Source: Aplidium turbinatum
Lineage: Eukaryota; Chordata; Ascidiacea; Aplousobranchia; Polyclinidae
Direction: 5' to 3'
Length of the DNA: 64,000 bases
Assembly: GCA_918807975.1 (NCBI GenBank)
Contig: OU964922.1
Coordinates: 6,833,501 to 6,897,500, forward strand
Of this stretch, positions 13,901-27,600 are shown piece after piece; position 1 is the stretch's first letter, and each line of letters begins with the position of its first letter. Below the pieces are notes generated by a model that was not told where the DNA came from, ran no database searches, and saw only the letters and a program-made list of their open reading frames with translations. Both the position numbers and the translations under genes were made by a program.

Positions 13901-16900
13901 ACGGATAGCAGGCGCCAGGGACTCACTGGTCAGTCCAGCTAAAATATCCATAGCGCTTCTGTTAGCACTCCACTTTACTAGTTTAAAGCCACGACTATGA
14001 AATAATTCTATTGATTCATCGGCGATTTTCTTTGCGTCTTCCAAGCAATTAACTGAAAAGATAAAGTCATCCATGTACATATTCTGCAGAACGTTACTTA
14101 AAGTCAACTTACATGCCTCATTGGAATTCTGCTCAGCCATCTTCTTGAAGGCTAAACAGGCTACATACGGGCTGCTTTTCACACCCCAAGGGTGGACACA
14201 AAAACGAAATGGGACTAGTTTGCCGTTTTCTATGTCATCTTGGTCAAACCAGAGTATTCGAAAGAGATTCCTCTGCCTCGCAGGCAGTCTTATCTGAAAG
14301 AAACATTTTGTAACATCGGCCATCAAGGCAAATTTCCCTAACCTGAACCTAGTTAGCACATGTAGCAACGGATTCAAAAGATCCGGGCCAGACATAATTA
14401 CGTCATTTACACACACGCCGTTAAATTCGGACTTCCCATCATATACAATGCGCTTCTTAGATTGCGAAGTGACAAAATATGGCAGATACCATGTACAACC
14501 CGTAGCGTGAGTTGCACTCGAGTCGTCATCGATACGCTCGATATAGCCATTCGACTGCAAGTCTTTCATCGTATCGGTTAGATATTCACAAAGGTCGGGT
14601 TGTTTCAAAGCCTTTTTCCGAAGTGCCGCAGCCCTGTCTACCGCCAGCTTATAATTGTTAGGTAAGTTGATGTTACTCATCAAAGGGACGGGGATTTCAA
14701 ATTGTTCCCCTTCTAACTTAATATTTGGTTCGACTTGTTGAGTTGCAATCACATCATTACGAGATAACTGAGGTAATTCGTCATTTATCGAGATTTCCCT
14801 AATCACCTCTTTCAGGTCATTAATTTCCTGATTTTTAGTTTTAACTTCAGATTTGAGGTAAGATATCACATCACATTCTAAAGCCAGACTGGTTTTACCA
14901 ACCTTTGTAACGCTCGCCTCTATGGGTGATCTCCCACCACAGGCCAGCCAACCAAGAGGAGTAAGAATTGCGTGTGGGTCAGTAACATTTCCTCCTGGGC
15001 GCTCCTCGTGGACCAACATGAGATGAGCATTGTCGTTACCTATAAGTACGTCGACCGTGTCCATTTTGTCTAAGGAAAAAATCTCTACATCATCAAAATT
15101 CCGATAGTCACTCACGTTCTGTACGTGTGGCAGTGCGTGAACATCATCACCCCAAGTGGGGTTGACTACTGATGTAATGCTGTTAAACAATTCTCCCGTG
15201 CTTAATGACTGGATGCTAAACTCTACTAAATCGGCATTGGTTGCTTTCTTCCCAATCATTGTATCCATATTAAACGATACATTGTCGAAAGGAGATAAAC
15301 CCAGGTCTCGGACTAATTTACTTGACACAAAGGTTAGTTGAGATCCTGGGTCATGTTGACAGTAAACTAACTTCGACTGTCCGTTGATAGGATTGACAAT
15401 CCGGGCGGCAGTCACACGATTCCAGGCCGCCTTGACATTCCGGATACAGACGCTACGTACCTCTAAGTTGTTGTTGCGTCCAGGTGCCTGATTTCTATTG
15501 CCGTTGTAGTGTACTTTTGTAGAAGAATTACACTGAGGTACCAACTTATAAAGTTGATGTAAGAGGAAATGATGCTTTTCAACTCGATCATCTCTGCATT
15601 CACGACAAGTATTACGGTAGGTACAGTCATCAACAATATGGTTACTACTCAAGCAATTCAAACATCTTTTAGCCTTAATGATCAGGTTTTTTCGTTCTAC
15701 AAGAGACATGTTTAAGAATCTAGTACATTGTGATAAACGGTGATGTTCTTCAGCACCATTCATCGAACAACAAAGACAAGGGCGTGTTGTAAAGGAATAT
15801 TTACTGTTACTAAATACCTTTGCTGAAGTTTGCCTCACTGGGCATGCAGATGATTTCTTGTACGTCATTTTGGCTCCCGAAGAGTCAGAATCACCTAGCA
15901 ACAATATGGCGAAGTCGGAAGATAGACATGTTTCTTCCCGTACTACAAAATCAAGTAAATTGTGAAACTCAGGTTCGTTAGTACTGCCATGTTGCTCAAA
16001 CAGGAAGTCTAAAAATTTCGATCGTGTTGCCAGTGGCAGTCGTTTCGCTAAGTCTAATACAAACCGTCCTTCCAACTTGTCGCGTTGGTCATGTGCCTGG
16101 GCGTAAAGCAAACATTGTGATAATTGATCTTTGTAGTCTTTCCACATAGAAGCCGACACCGATTGCCACTTAGGTCCGTAACGATACTTCCTGACTTCCG
16201 GTTCCGCATAAAAGCCACCACGTACTCCAAAGCGTTGTGATAGCCGTTCTAGAGACATTTTAATCCTAGCCTCAGGAGGCAAACCTGGGGTATCAGAAAC
16301 AAGATTAGCTATAGTTTGCGCAGCCGTTCCGACACACGCAGCTTGCAGTAAAGTTAGGCAAGATTCTTGGAAGGGGCAGCTTTTCATTAAAGCAGTGATG
16401 CGATTTTTGAAAAATATGAAGGGCATATTCTCCCCATTATAAGCAATCAAAGTAGCTCTATCGAGATAGGCCCTACAGTTTTGATATTGAAAAAATGAAT
16501 CTTGTTGTGTACAATTAATTTCAGACTCCCTGGGTGGCCGAGAATCATAGATGTTAGAACGACCAGTACTTACGTGCCTTGGGATTACTTGTGGGTTGTG
16601 AGAATGGTTCGCACCAAAGTTCTGAGTTCCTGTCGTCTGGCACCCATACGTGTCCCTAAAGTTAGACTCGGGCACATAAGGCTCCGGGGATCGAGAGACC
16701 GCTGGGGTTTCGTCAAGAAGTAAGGCTTCCCAGGTTAAATTATCGTTCCTATTTAAATTCGACTCGGTGGGGTCATCTCTAGCGGCCCCAAAGCTTACAT
16801 GTCTTTTAAATTCCGGGTACGTGGGGGCATCTCTAACGTTCCCTTTGATGACCCTTTGATGACTATTTTTAATTTGGTTCGTCCCTCTAAGTTGTTTACA

Positions 16901-19900
16901 GAGACTTAAATTTAGAGAGCTTGTAACATAAGTTTCCCTATCCTTTCTAAAACTTCTTTTAACACACAATTTTTGAAGTTGATTTGATTTTCTTATTGAA
17001 GGATTAAAAATAGTCTTTCACAAATACCAAGCAGTAACACCAAAAGATTTTAGCCATCCGGACGGCAAATAACAGAAAACTGGAATGATTGAAAGTAAAG
17101 TGAACAGTGCTGGCTCTACCTTTGAGAAGGCGCCTTCCCGCAGGTAAAGCGCTAACAAATCAGATGACGCGTGCGTAGAAACAATAAACAAATGAGCCTC
17201 TGGAACACTCACATACCACGCAAAAATAAACCTAAAGAAAAATGCCTAGTGAAACTTTGCACAGCAGAAAATAGTGGCGTTAGCGTAGAAGTTTTCCGAC
17301 TCGTGCCCAGAGCATTGTGACGCAAAAATCCACACGACTTCGTTCGGTGGAAGTTAATCAGTTATGCGGCGTATTAAGCAGCTACACCGCGCTTTGACTC
17401 TTCAAGCGCACCTCGTTGGTCTGATGAAAGCCTTTGCTGAAATTTTAAAAAGCCTTCTAAACCGTAGCTATGGCTCTCAAATAATGAAGAATTATCAAGT
17501 GATTAAGCATGACGATCGACGCTAAAACTGGTGTAACGGCCGTGAGACTTAAATTGTCCGCCGAGATAGCTGCTCAAACCGGACACGTTAGTCCGCCGTC
17601 AACAAAAACGAATTTCGAGGCCTGAAGTGTCACCAGGTGCTTTGCAGTGATTTGAGATTCAGTGACCACACTTTGGCAATGTTGTTTCTCTTAGCTATCC
17701 TTTCAAAGAAATATAAAGTACGTTTAGCCTAGAATTCCAGCTTCCAATCATTATTATAGATTAGCACATTTGGTAAGGTCTGTGTATATACTGGTCGCTC
17801 TGAGTTATGTCTTGTTTTGTTGAAAGTTTTGCTGCTTGTTTGAACTAGTGTGTTCTTAAGAAATGGATTTATTGGCGGCTGAGATGTTCTGTAGGTCGTA
17901 CCTATGCTGCCCAGGTTTGCACACAAAGATCGGGTTACTTGCCTTCCCCTTCGCTTAATCGAAATTCTTAATCACTGGACATCATTCTGGATTGGAGTAA
18001 AAACTTCAAAAATTACTTAGTTTAGGTTTTGCCAAAAAAGGAAATTTTAATTAGTACGGCTTTATAAAACAAACGTGTTTGTTTTGCAAAGGATTTCCTG
18101 TTTCTGCCAGTGCTTGATATTGGTTGCGTCTGCTTATCTTGCTTCTTATCGCTTGCAACAAAAAGGTCACTACAGGGCAAAGAGAAGGTTACTCTCGTTC
18201 ATTGCACGATCTTGTCCTGACGTAACCTTTTACTATGTTCTTGCTCAGTTGGTCAAAGACGACAAGTGTTTGTTCAATGTTAATGATTTGTTGAGCGTTA
18301 TTCCCATGATTTTGTGGATAAATTATTCCCAATTTACTTACAAAAAGGTAGTTCATGAACGTGTATCTCACTCAATGGACTCAGCAGTTGTTGTTGTCGC
18401 AAGCTGGCACAGAAAGTTTTCTTGACATACAAGCACCATTTGATGTTTCATTTTTAGTTTGTTGCTGCCACTGAAACAACTGACGACTAGGCAGGTGAGA
18501 TTACATATCAATATACAGCAAGTAAGGGTAAAATTTTCGACAATTACTTCCTCTCGTTGAGTAACACTGGTGAATGGTTGTAGGTAAAGCAAGACGATCC
18601 TAAGGGTGGAAATTAACAAAAATAGGATTTAAGTCAATACATTTGTTTCATTGTCAAGTTTATTTTGTTGCAGTCAGTGTTGTTTTACCGGTATTCAAAC
18701 TTGGCATTTGACTAATGTGGTAAGCCAAAGCCCTCTTGTCTAATAAGGCATTTGAGGTTTGAGATTGCATACCAACATGAGGTGTCGTCAATGTGTCAGT
18801 GGTATATTCAGAACTTTACTGTGTAGACGTCACACATTGTTTTGTGAAGAAGCAATAAAATGATTACCAAAAAGAAAATCAAATATATTATAATTATATA
18901 TACAGTGTGTTTCCATTTTCCACTGACACTACAGAGGCGGGCGTGGGTGCGCCTCAACCGTCTCCGTACGGGCGTCGGCCTTTTCCGCTCAACCATGCAC
19001 CAATGGGGAATGGCTTCTTCCTCCTCCTGTGAATGTGGTGCCGAGGAACAGACCGCAGACCACATCATCAATGACTGTACCATCTTCAAGCCACCTAACG
19101 GAGTGGAAGGTCTGCGGGCGCGTCATGGATGATGAAACTAAAGACTGGCTGCTCTCTAGCAGCCTTCCAGTGTAGTCCGGGAACATCGTGAATCTGGGGT
19201 GGTAAAAGGATAGACCCTCGGCCCCAGAAGCTCAGACGACGACGAGTGTGTTTCAAAAAATTTGACATCATTGTACAATGTACACTCATTGTACAGTCTT
19301 GTAATTTTGCCAATTATCGTTTATACGATCTCAAATTTTAACAGTATGTACAGTCAGTACAGATCCAAAACATAAAACTTTATCTTTTTAATTTTCAGGC
19401 GTTTTTCTTTTTAGATGTAGAAATGCCATACAATAGCGTAAAAAAGGCATTTTGTGTACTGGAGTATGCTAGAACACAGTCGAATAAGATCGTTGATAAC
19501 ATTGTGCACCGTGCATTTACGCAACGATTTGGAAGAAAAAGGCCAGATGGAAAGCAGATTTAAACATGGCATAAAAAGTTCGAACAAGAAAGTTGCTTGT
19601 GCACCTGGGTTTTTTTTTTCGGTCATTGACCGATTTTTTAGCAAAATGTCCGAAAAAAATATAGTTAATTCGGTCAAAATGTCCGAAAAAATATATAGTC
19701 AATTCGGTCAAAATGTCCGAAAAAACACGACAACGTTTCTCAGCGAAACTTAATGTTGTAGCTAGTCAGGAAGTGTAAATTTTGGTTTGTATCAGCTACT
19801 TGAAAGGAAATATTTTCATCAGAAAAAATGACCGAAATAAATAAAAAATGACCGAATTTTTTCAAGTCATTTCGGACAAATGGCCAAAAAGTCTCAGCGA

Positions 19901-22900
19901 AAAAAAAACCAGCTTGTGCTCTGTGTAGAGTAAAAGGATACACAGATACAATTTTATGTTGTATCTGTACTGAATGTACTGTTAAAATTTGAAATCGTAT
20001 AAACGATGGTTGGCAAAGTTACAAGACGGTACGATGATGTCAAATTTTTTGAAACACCCTGTAATTCATTGTTTGCAGCGTTCATTAAAACACGTAACTG
20101 CATGTAATTGTCCATGCAAACGATGTGAGCCTGCTATGCTACTGAATGTCATTCAAGTTACGGCAACTTTTCACTGATGCTAATTTGCAACCAGCTGTTG
20201 CTTAAAACATACATAATAATTTAGTTACTATTGTTACACACCTTGTCACTGGATGTTTTTAGTGTGTCTTTTTAGCCAGTCAGCAAAAGTTTCCTTTTTG
20301 TATATATCTGACGAATAGCGAGGGCGATGTTGAAACAATGTAAAAACGCTCTTTTTTTCACTTTTTTCAACTCCGGGTAAGGAACCAGTTAGTGTTGAAT
20401 AATGAGCTTGATCTCAATCTAATTGGTGGAAAATTTGGTCACTGGTTTTTAGTTCTCTATTGTTTAATGTTCTTACAAGTCTTTTTAATTGCATTGCAAT
20501 GGAATGAAATGTTTCCTCAAATCACCAAATGCCATGTTAGATTCATTGCACGGCTCGCCGCTTTCAGCTGTGGTTTATTGAGCAGCAGTTACTTGAGTAA
20601 AAGCCCACTGCTTTAGTTGTTCAACGCTTAAGAACATGAAACAGGCTGCCTCTTTTTCTGTATTGGGCTTGCTCTCTTTCCATTAGCTGTTCTTTCGTCG
20701 GTGTAGTTCATCCATAGCTTGATCACCACCACCTAAAAAGAAAACATTTGACGTGATTCCTTTGAAGCTACCTGGGCGATTTTCTTGTGATTGCATTTAT
20801 GGATGTTCGTTGTTCATTTAACAACGTTGAGAACCAGTTTTAACCTGAACATGTTCCAGTTTTCATCAAATACTTTCTATTGGACCACATTCTGGCCCTG
20901 ATCACCCAGAACTTTCGCAGTGCTATTTGGCAAATAAAGTTATTTCTTTCTCTGTGCGATTGTTTCAGCCTACTATCGTTGTGGCAAAGTAGCCTTGAAT
21001 CTTGTCTTAAAAATTGCTATTTTCTCTAATCTGAATGGATTATTTTTAATAGTAACGTTTAAATTAGGATATATTAAATAGGATTCGATATGCTGATTGT
21101 GAAAGATAAGATTAAGAATAATTGTACATGCAAATGGTTTCACTTTTTGAAATGAACATTCCCGATATATAATGTAACAAGTCACCTTTGAAAGGACCCC
21201 CTCTTTTTCGTGGACATTTCAACATATGTATGCAGGGATTGCAAAGTGCACAACATGAAAAGTTTTTACTTCAGCAAGTAATAGTTGAAATATGAAGACA
21301 GCAATTGCTATCTTTACGTTTGATTGAAAAAAATCTAATAATGATGTTCAAAGAATGTGATCGAAGCAATTGTTGTCACGTATGAGATTTTAAAACGATT
21401 CTTTTACATGCCAGGGAAGTTTCAAAACATCATACAGATGTCTTACTTTTGCTTCATTGATTTTGATTGTATGTCTGCCTATTGTTTAACTTATACTTTG
21501 AAGTTTGTGTATTTTACAGCAGCTTGTGGTAACCACGGTCAACAGCCGGCGCAACCGATGGTTCAACCAGTAGTCATCGGTGCTGATGGAAAAGCTGTTG
21601 GCACACAGGCTTTGCAAATTCAGCAACAAAATCAACTTCCTCAGATCCAACAAACTCAACTGAACACTCCAGTAAGATTTCAAATTCAAAACTTGTTGGC
21701 AAGTTTTAAATAACGTTCGCTTGCAAACTAGTATTGTACAAACTTTTTGTTATATTGCGATACTCAGTAATATCAACACTTGCCACGAATCTTTTGATTG
21801 ATTGATTGAATGTTTATCCTCGGGCTGGGAAAGCTTCTTGAAGAGCTTAATCCTGGCAGTTTCGCATACTTGTGGAGGCTTTGAGTCACTGACGCAGGCC
21901 CGGCCACCGAGCTTGACAGAGTGAAGTCTCCGATTGTTGAAGTCTTGTTGCCGGGGAACTATTCCATCTATTAGATGCCGCTGAATGGAGAGCAGTCCTT
22001 AACGTGCGTTGCTCAAGCGCACACCCCGAGAGTTGAACCAGCGCTGCTTGATTTTGAAGCTTTTTCGTTCCAGAAGTCACGCGCTAACCAACTGAGCTAA
22101 CGGGGCGAACATGTTTTGGAAAGAAGTGTGTAATGTAATTTTATGAAATACCATATATTTTAAAGTCATTTTGATTAAAAAAAAGGAACAGCAATGACCT
22201 GATGCTAAATGCTGGTGTTGAAGAAAAGGTAAAAAGATTTTTGTAGGGTTACTGACCCTGAACAACAACATAAGTATCTCGCAGTTCGTTCAATAAATAC
22301 ATACAGGAAGCGTTTCCTAGAAACAGTCGGCTCATCTGAGCATTTTAGAGTGGCAACCTGTTGCATAAGGAAACTGTTGACTATTTTCGAGCTTATAAAC
22401 GTGATAGACAATTTCCATATCATTCAATACATTGGTGATTTGCACTAAAAGCATTTTAACATCTGGTTTAATTTTTTTTTTAAATCAAAATGTACGTTGT
22501 AGATTTTGTTCCCACTTTGACCCGCAAAGAGACACAACTACACGCCCTATTAAAAGTCACCGGACATTAGATGTGTTACTTAAACGTTTCAGATAATTGC
22601 GCCTGTCCACCAAGTCCCAGTTCAGCCTCCAGCTACACCACAAGGGGGCGCCACAGCTTATATGCTCGTTCCGATTCACCAAGTCCCTCCAAACAATCAG
22701 TTTTCACAAGCGCAGGTTAGAATGGTCTCGCTTGTTTGTCTTAAGTTGCTTTGTTTGTATTATTTTCTAGTTGTGACATTTTGATTGAAGTTATGTTTAT
22801 TTTACCAAGCGATACATTTGTTTCAATAACATAAAAGATGATTTTTAAAACTAAATTTTGACTTTAAATTCTTGAACTTTGCCTTAAGTTGTAAACTTGA

Positions 22901-24641
22901 ATCAACTTAACTGTAAAAAAGAAGTCCAACAGAAACTTAATAAAAATGTCTTTTTGGCTGGATTTTTTATTGTTGTATATTATAGAACGGACGATAAAAT
23001 GTGCGTTAACGAAAACCGTCATCAGTCAATTTCAATTGCGCGAACAATATGTGACCACAGATGGTTTACTTTGCAGCAAGTTGCACCCGTCCAACCAGGG
23101 GTAGTGCATCAGCCGTCAGTGTCTGTGGTAGGAAATGCCACAAAACCTCTGAATGCGCCCACACTGCAAGGGAATATTTCTGCTTCTCAGGCAACATTGT
23201 CCACGCAAACTTCGCATCATTACGCAACAGTGCCCCAGTATCAATCAGCCTCTCATCAAAGTCACGTCACGCAAACTCATCAAACAACCTTCACCATTCC
23301 CTTAGCCTGCACCCAAACAACCACTGTCCCCCTCCAAACTTTCCCCGTCCCCTCAGCAGGAGTGGACCAAAGTAGGAAACCGAACCTTACCTCGACATCT
23401 TCCACACCAATCAACGATCCACACATTTCATCAAGCGTTCCAACCACATATAAAGGTCTAACCTCTCTGCTAACCCCAGCAGTACTGAATGAGATTCAAA
23501 AAATTTGCAACACGACAGACTTGGATAAGCTGAAAGAAAAACAGTTAAATGGCAATTTAGCGAAAGATATTTTTAAAGCTTTAACATCTGAAGGCAGAAG
23601 TACCGAACACCAACCTTGCTCCAGCAACCATTATTCCACTGAGAAGTAAGTTAAATGTATGGTCATAATAATTAAACCATTTAAACGATTGGTCGTTTTG
23701 GTGTGATGAACATGTTGTGTTTTTAGTCAGTACGAAAGTGTATACAGTAGGGTACCGGAAAAGTTGTACATCGTTGCTTGATATTACTATATCATTGCTG
23801 AATTTCGAATGCACAAAAAGTAGTCCAATATTCATATAATTTAATGATAACACCAAAAAAAGACACACCATGCATTGATTGCATCAGAATTTCTCTGTCC
23901 ATAAATTTACACAACAAGATAAGGGGCGTTGGTGTTTGCTTGAGCACCAGCTCTATCATCCACATTGGGTGGTCATGGCTATTACAGTGGTATCAATTTC
24001 AGGACGCCATTAAATGAGCACAATCTCCTCCCATCTACGACCTTCACTGAAGTACCCCTGGTCAACCTCTGCTCGACCCCACCCACCACGGTGACGTCAT
24101 CAATGCACCCCTTCGTCACTGCGCCATCAACAGGTCAGCATGGTAATAGACTATTCGGTTTATTTTACTTCATCATTACAATCTAAAACATCGTGTTTTT
24201 CTCGCCGACAATGCGACAACGCTTGTTTCCAAATGGAGTTTTTTTGAAACAGCAACGGGTTTAGAAGCAAAGGAATTTCAAGGAACCTGTTCGAAAATCA
24301 AGTTTTAATATCCTTACTTTTGAACTCTGAAATAGCGTTGTTATAATATTAATATCTCAGTTCTGGCAACAGACCGACAATGTAGCTTTATTTCGATGCT
24401 GGCTTTTGTTTTCACATTTTTTTTTAAATTTAAGTTTCCGCATTCATTTAGTAACATCTGCGTGTAAGAAAGAACGAACTTTTCCAGGGCTAACCTTGAT
24501 ACGTTTTTTCCACCCCATGCTTTCTTGCAGTTACAGCATGTGGGTTCCATGAAGCTGTCCCGGCCTCCACTGCCACTCCTCCCATGGTACATATAACCGA
24601 CACAGGCTACCGCGAGTCAAATGCTGGTCCAAGTAGTCCAG
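4914..24641 (+). CDS. LXR N-terminal A/B region, exons 1-7
   Basis: About 429 residues of low-complexity activation-domain-like sequence. Exons 1-2 are rich in Gly, Ala, Val and Pro (for example [19 protein letters not shown]). Exon 3 has Gln runs ([15 protein letters not shown]), exon 4 has HQVPVQPP repeats, and exon 5 (569 nt) is Thr/Ser/Gln/His-rich with one more ordered stretch near its end ([20 protein letters not shown]). All junction phases agree (1,1,0,0,2,1,1). Exon 5 ends GAGAA at a GTAAGT donor and exon 6 continues in frame. Vertebrate LXRs have only about 100 residues before the DNA-binding domain, so this is a lineage-specific extension. Exons 1-2 sit 12.8 kb upstream of exon 3 and are the least certain. 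Confidence 0.7.
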
Positions 24642-27600
24642 GTAACACTTAGAAGGGGTTTTAGTGTGAGTCTATTTGATGCAAGTTATCAGCTATTAAT
24701 GTAACAATGTAGGACCATAGTGATGAGTTGATGATTTTCATGCAATTCCAATGACGTCCATTTTGCCAACCTGTACTGTCATTGCGGCTGTTTCTCACTG
24801 AAGTCTCATTTGTAAATAGTGGATTAGTGGTCTTCTATTAAGCTAAGTTAAATAGTAGTCAATTTACTGAATTGAACGTTATATATATATGCATTTTGTA
24901 ATGTGACACTCGCCATAGTATAATACGCAAAACATGTAATGCAACCAACCTCTCTTGTTTTTCAGGGCCTACGACCTCCCATCGACCTACCCCATTTCGT
25001 GAGAAGCGCAAGAAAGGCCCTGCGCCTAAACTAGACGGCGACGAAGTGTGTTCTGTTTGCACGGATAAGGCGTCTGGCTTCCATTACGGCGTACTTAGCT
25101 GCGAGGGTTGCAAAGGTTAGTGGCTAACTCACGAAATACATTCTTCATTATCCCAGACAGCAAAAGCTGTCATTTTTAGATTGATTCAACGTCTGCAGAC
25201 GTTGAATCTACTGTGCTTGCTGTGATCTAGCTGAGTTTTAATGAAAACACGCCAGACGGTTTTTGGACGGGCTTTTCTGCCTTTCCTGTTTTTGGAAATA
25301 GCTTCCGTTGGTGTTGCGTGGATCTCTCAGCACTTCAGCTGCCTGGCATGCTTCTCACACAGGGCTGTTTCGTTGGGATCGTCGGCAGTCTGTAGAAGAG
25401 TTGCCAGGTGTTGATGTCTCTGGTGTTTCTGACTCTGTTACCACAGAAATATTAACTAGAATTGCTGAAAAGAAAACTATTTCATTCCAACATAAAATGC
25501 TTTTTCTTGGTTTCACTTGATCAACAACTTTTCAAAGTATTCGAGCTTACAAGTGTTCAGCACAAAAGTCTTTCGTTCAAACAGCCGTAATGACCACCAG
25601 CCTACCAAACTGGCGCTGAAGAGTTCTTAGAATTACAAATTCGCACATGACACGACTTCGTCTAAAGGCAAATTATTCTCCATCATTGCTTTCTACTAAC
25701 CCTTATCATTGACAACATGGCTTGACTTTAACATAAGTTTTTGACTTTTCGTAAGCAGCAGAGCGCCTTACCGCAGCCATAACTTATCGAAAACAAGATA
25801 CCTGGACTCATCGGCTTGAACAGTTGTTTATTAATCGAAAGTCGCCTGTGTTATTGGCATGGCTTTTCTCTTACATGAGTAATTGAATATCGTTGGTAGA
25901 TTAAGACATTTGATGTTCATTTGCACGTTGCAATCTGGGCGTGACCTAACCCCCAAGCCTACATATCAGACTGGTATAAATCAGCCGTTCTTTGCTTTTA
26001 ATGGCTTGTTTTACATTACCGTACGTCCAATTACATTTATACTACGTTAAATACGTCTTCACCGAAATTTAACTTTACTTCACTTTTCTTTCAGGCTTCT
26101 TTCGACGAAGCGTAATTAAAAACTCTACTTACAAATGCAAAGTCGACAGTCAATGCAAAATGGATACTTACATGCGGCGTAGATGCCAGTTCTGTCGTTT
26201 GACCAAGTGCAGGCAGGCTGGCATGAAAGAGGAAAGTAAGTGGCGACGATCAAGTATATCTTTTCATCTCATGATAAAAAAAACACAATGGTATAACGAA
26301 TTCACAATTCATTAAGAATAGATAGACAGAGAAACCAAAATGACACAAACCTGTTATCACGACGTTTAACACAAAATTCAGATATTTCTGAGATGGCTTT
26401 TTGTGCCTTTAAATTAATTTCTAATTGGCTTAATGTTAAATTTGTGAATTATCTTTAAGGATACTGGAAGCTAAAACATGTTAGAGCGAATTTATTTTTT
26501 CGTTTAGATGTGTTGTCAGAGGTAAGCGGTGGAAGCAAGGCGAAGAGAATAAAGAAAGAATCCCCCAATCCCTTTGTCGCATCCCCACGTCATTTTGCTC
26601 CCAACCTCTCATTCACCGGGGACCCTGTTCCCAGCTTGTCTTCCCACCAACGCAACGTGGTTGAGATGCTACAGATCAATGAGACGCGATACCAGTGGCC
26701 CACACAGGAAGACGTTGCCAAAGTGACGGTGAGTCACTAAGTGCTGTCTTTACGTTGTACAAGACACTGATGATTAAAAGAATAGAAAGATACAGATTGG
26801 CTGGCCCCAAAAGCCTTTAGTGTTCGGGATTTAATCTCATCCAATGGTTTCCGGTTTTCATGGTTGATCATGGCTTTTGATTGTATCTTGTAGTTTGCAG
26901 TGAGGATCCACATAATTTTGTTGACTTTAATTGGAATAGCTCAAGTTTGATAAAAGCAACAACTTACGATACTTATCATATTCAAGTTTGGTAGCTGCGT
27001 CCATGCTCAAAACATTTCAAAGGTTTGCCCAAACATTAGCTCGAACTTTAAATTCCCAACTCTTGGTTTCACATCAAACTGCAATATGGGCTTGCCAGGC
27101 GACTTTTTACACATTTTCCCTTTACCGAATCCCTCATTGCTAGATATTAGACCACATTGGAAATAGCTGACATCATTCCAACGTGAACTTGTTGTCTCCG
27201 CTTCATCTTTTGACTTGCTGCCTCCAAACATAGATCCCGACTTCATGACCCATAGAATAATATTAAATGAAAAATTAGAAACCTTTGTTGTGGTGCATTT
27301 GAATCAGAAGGTCACCACTTATAATACTTAACGCATCTACTTCTACCCTTGACAATAGCACCGACAATGTGTTGCATTGATATACCAGGCCGTAAATGCA
27401 GAGCCTTTGTTGTGCCGCGGACCCCTGTGTTTGAAGATCCAGTTTTAATGAAACCGTTACTACCCAGACAGCAAATCAACCATTTTTTACATTGATTCAA
27501 CGTGTGCAGGCGTTGAATCAATGTACAAAACGGTTGATTTGCTGTCTGGATATCTTGATGTGAGGTTGGAAGTATTGTTAATCGATGTTTATCATTTCAG

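Larger units (their letters stand above)
10243..17207 (-). mobile_element. BEL/Pao LTR retrotransposon, minus strand, young
   Basis: Length 6,965 bp. It has two 333-bp LTRs, TG...CA ends read on the minus strand, and a 5-bp target duplication CTCAC at 10238-10242 and 17208-17212. The coding part reads leftward from about 16.97 to 11.4 kb in the order: Gag-like region with CCHC-type cysteine motifs, aspartic protease, reverse transcriptase (YMDDF active-site box), RNase H, integrase with an HHCC zinc-binding region and a DDE core, then a short C-terminal domain. This order and the joined Gag-Pol frame fit BEL/Pao. It looks close to whole, with about one break. I saw one difference between the two LTRs, which implies a very recent insertion. 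Confidence 0.93.
9733..17624. mobile_element. hAT-like element interrupted by an LTR element
   Basis: Starts CAGGCCTCGAAATTC and ends with the complement GAATTTCGAGGCCTG, a hAT-type terminal repeat. Both ends carry subterminal CGGACA and GTCCGCC repeats. With the inserted LTR element and its target duplication removed, roughly 920 bp remain, so it is a non-autonomous copy. The flanks (AAGTCACG versus AAGTGTCA) are only a partial 8-bp match, as expected of an older insertion. It lies in LXR intron 2. Confidence 0.7.

Noticed and set aside
18075-18425. 116-codon open frame in LXR intron 2
   Set aside because: No recognisable domain, no fitting splice phase with LXR exons 2 and 3, and a composition like the surrounding intron.
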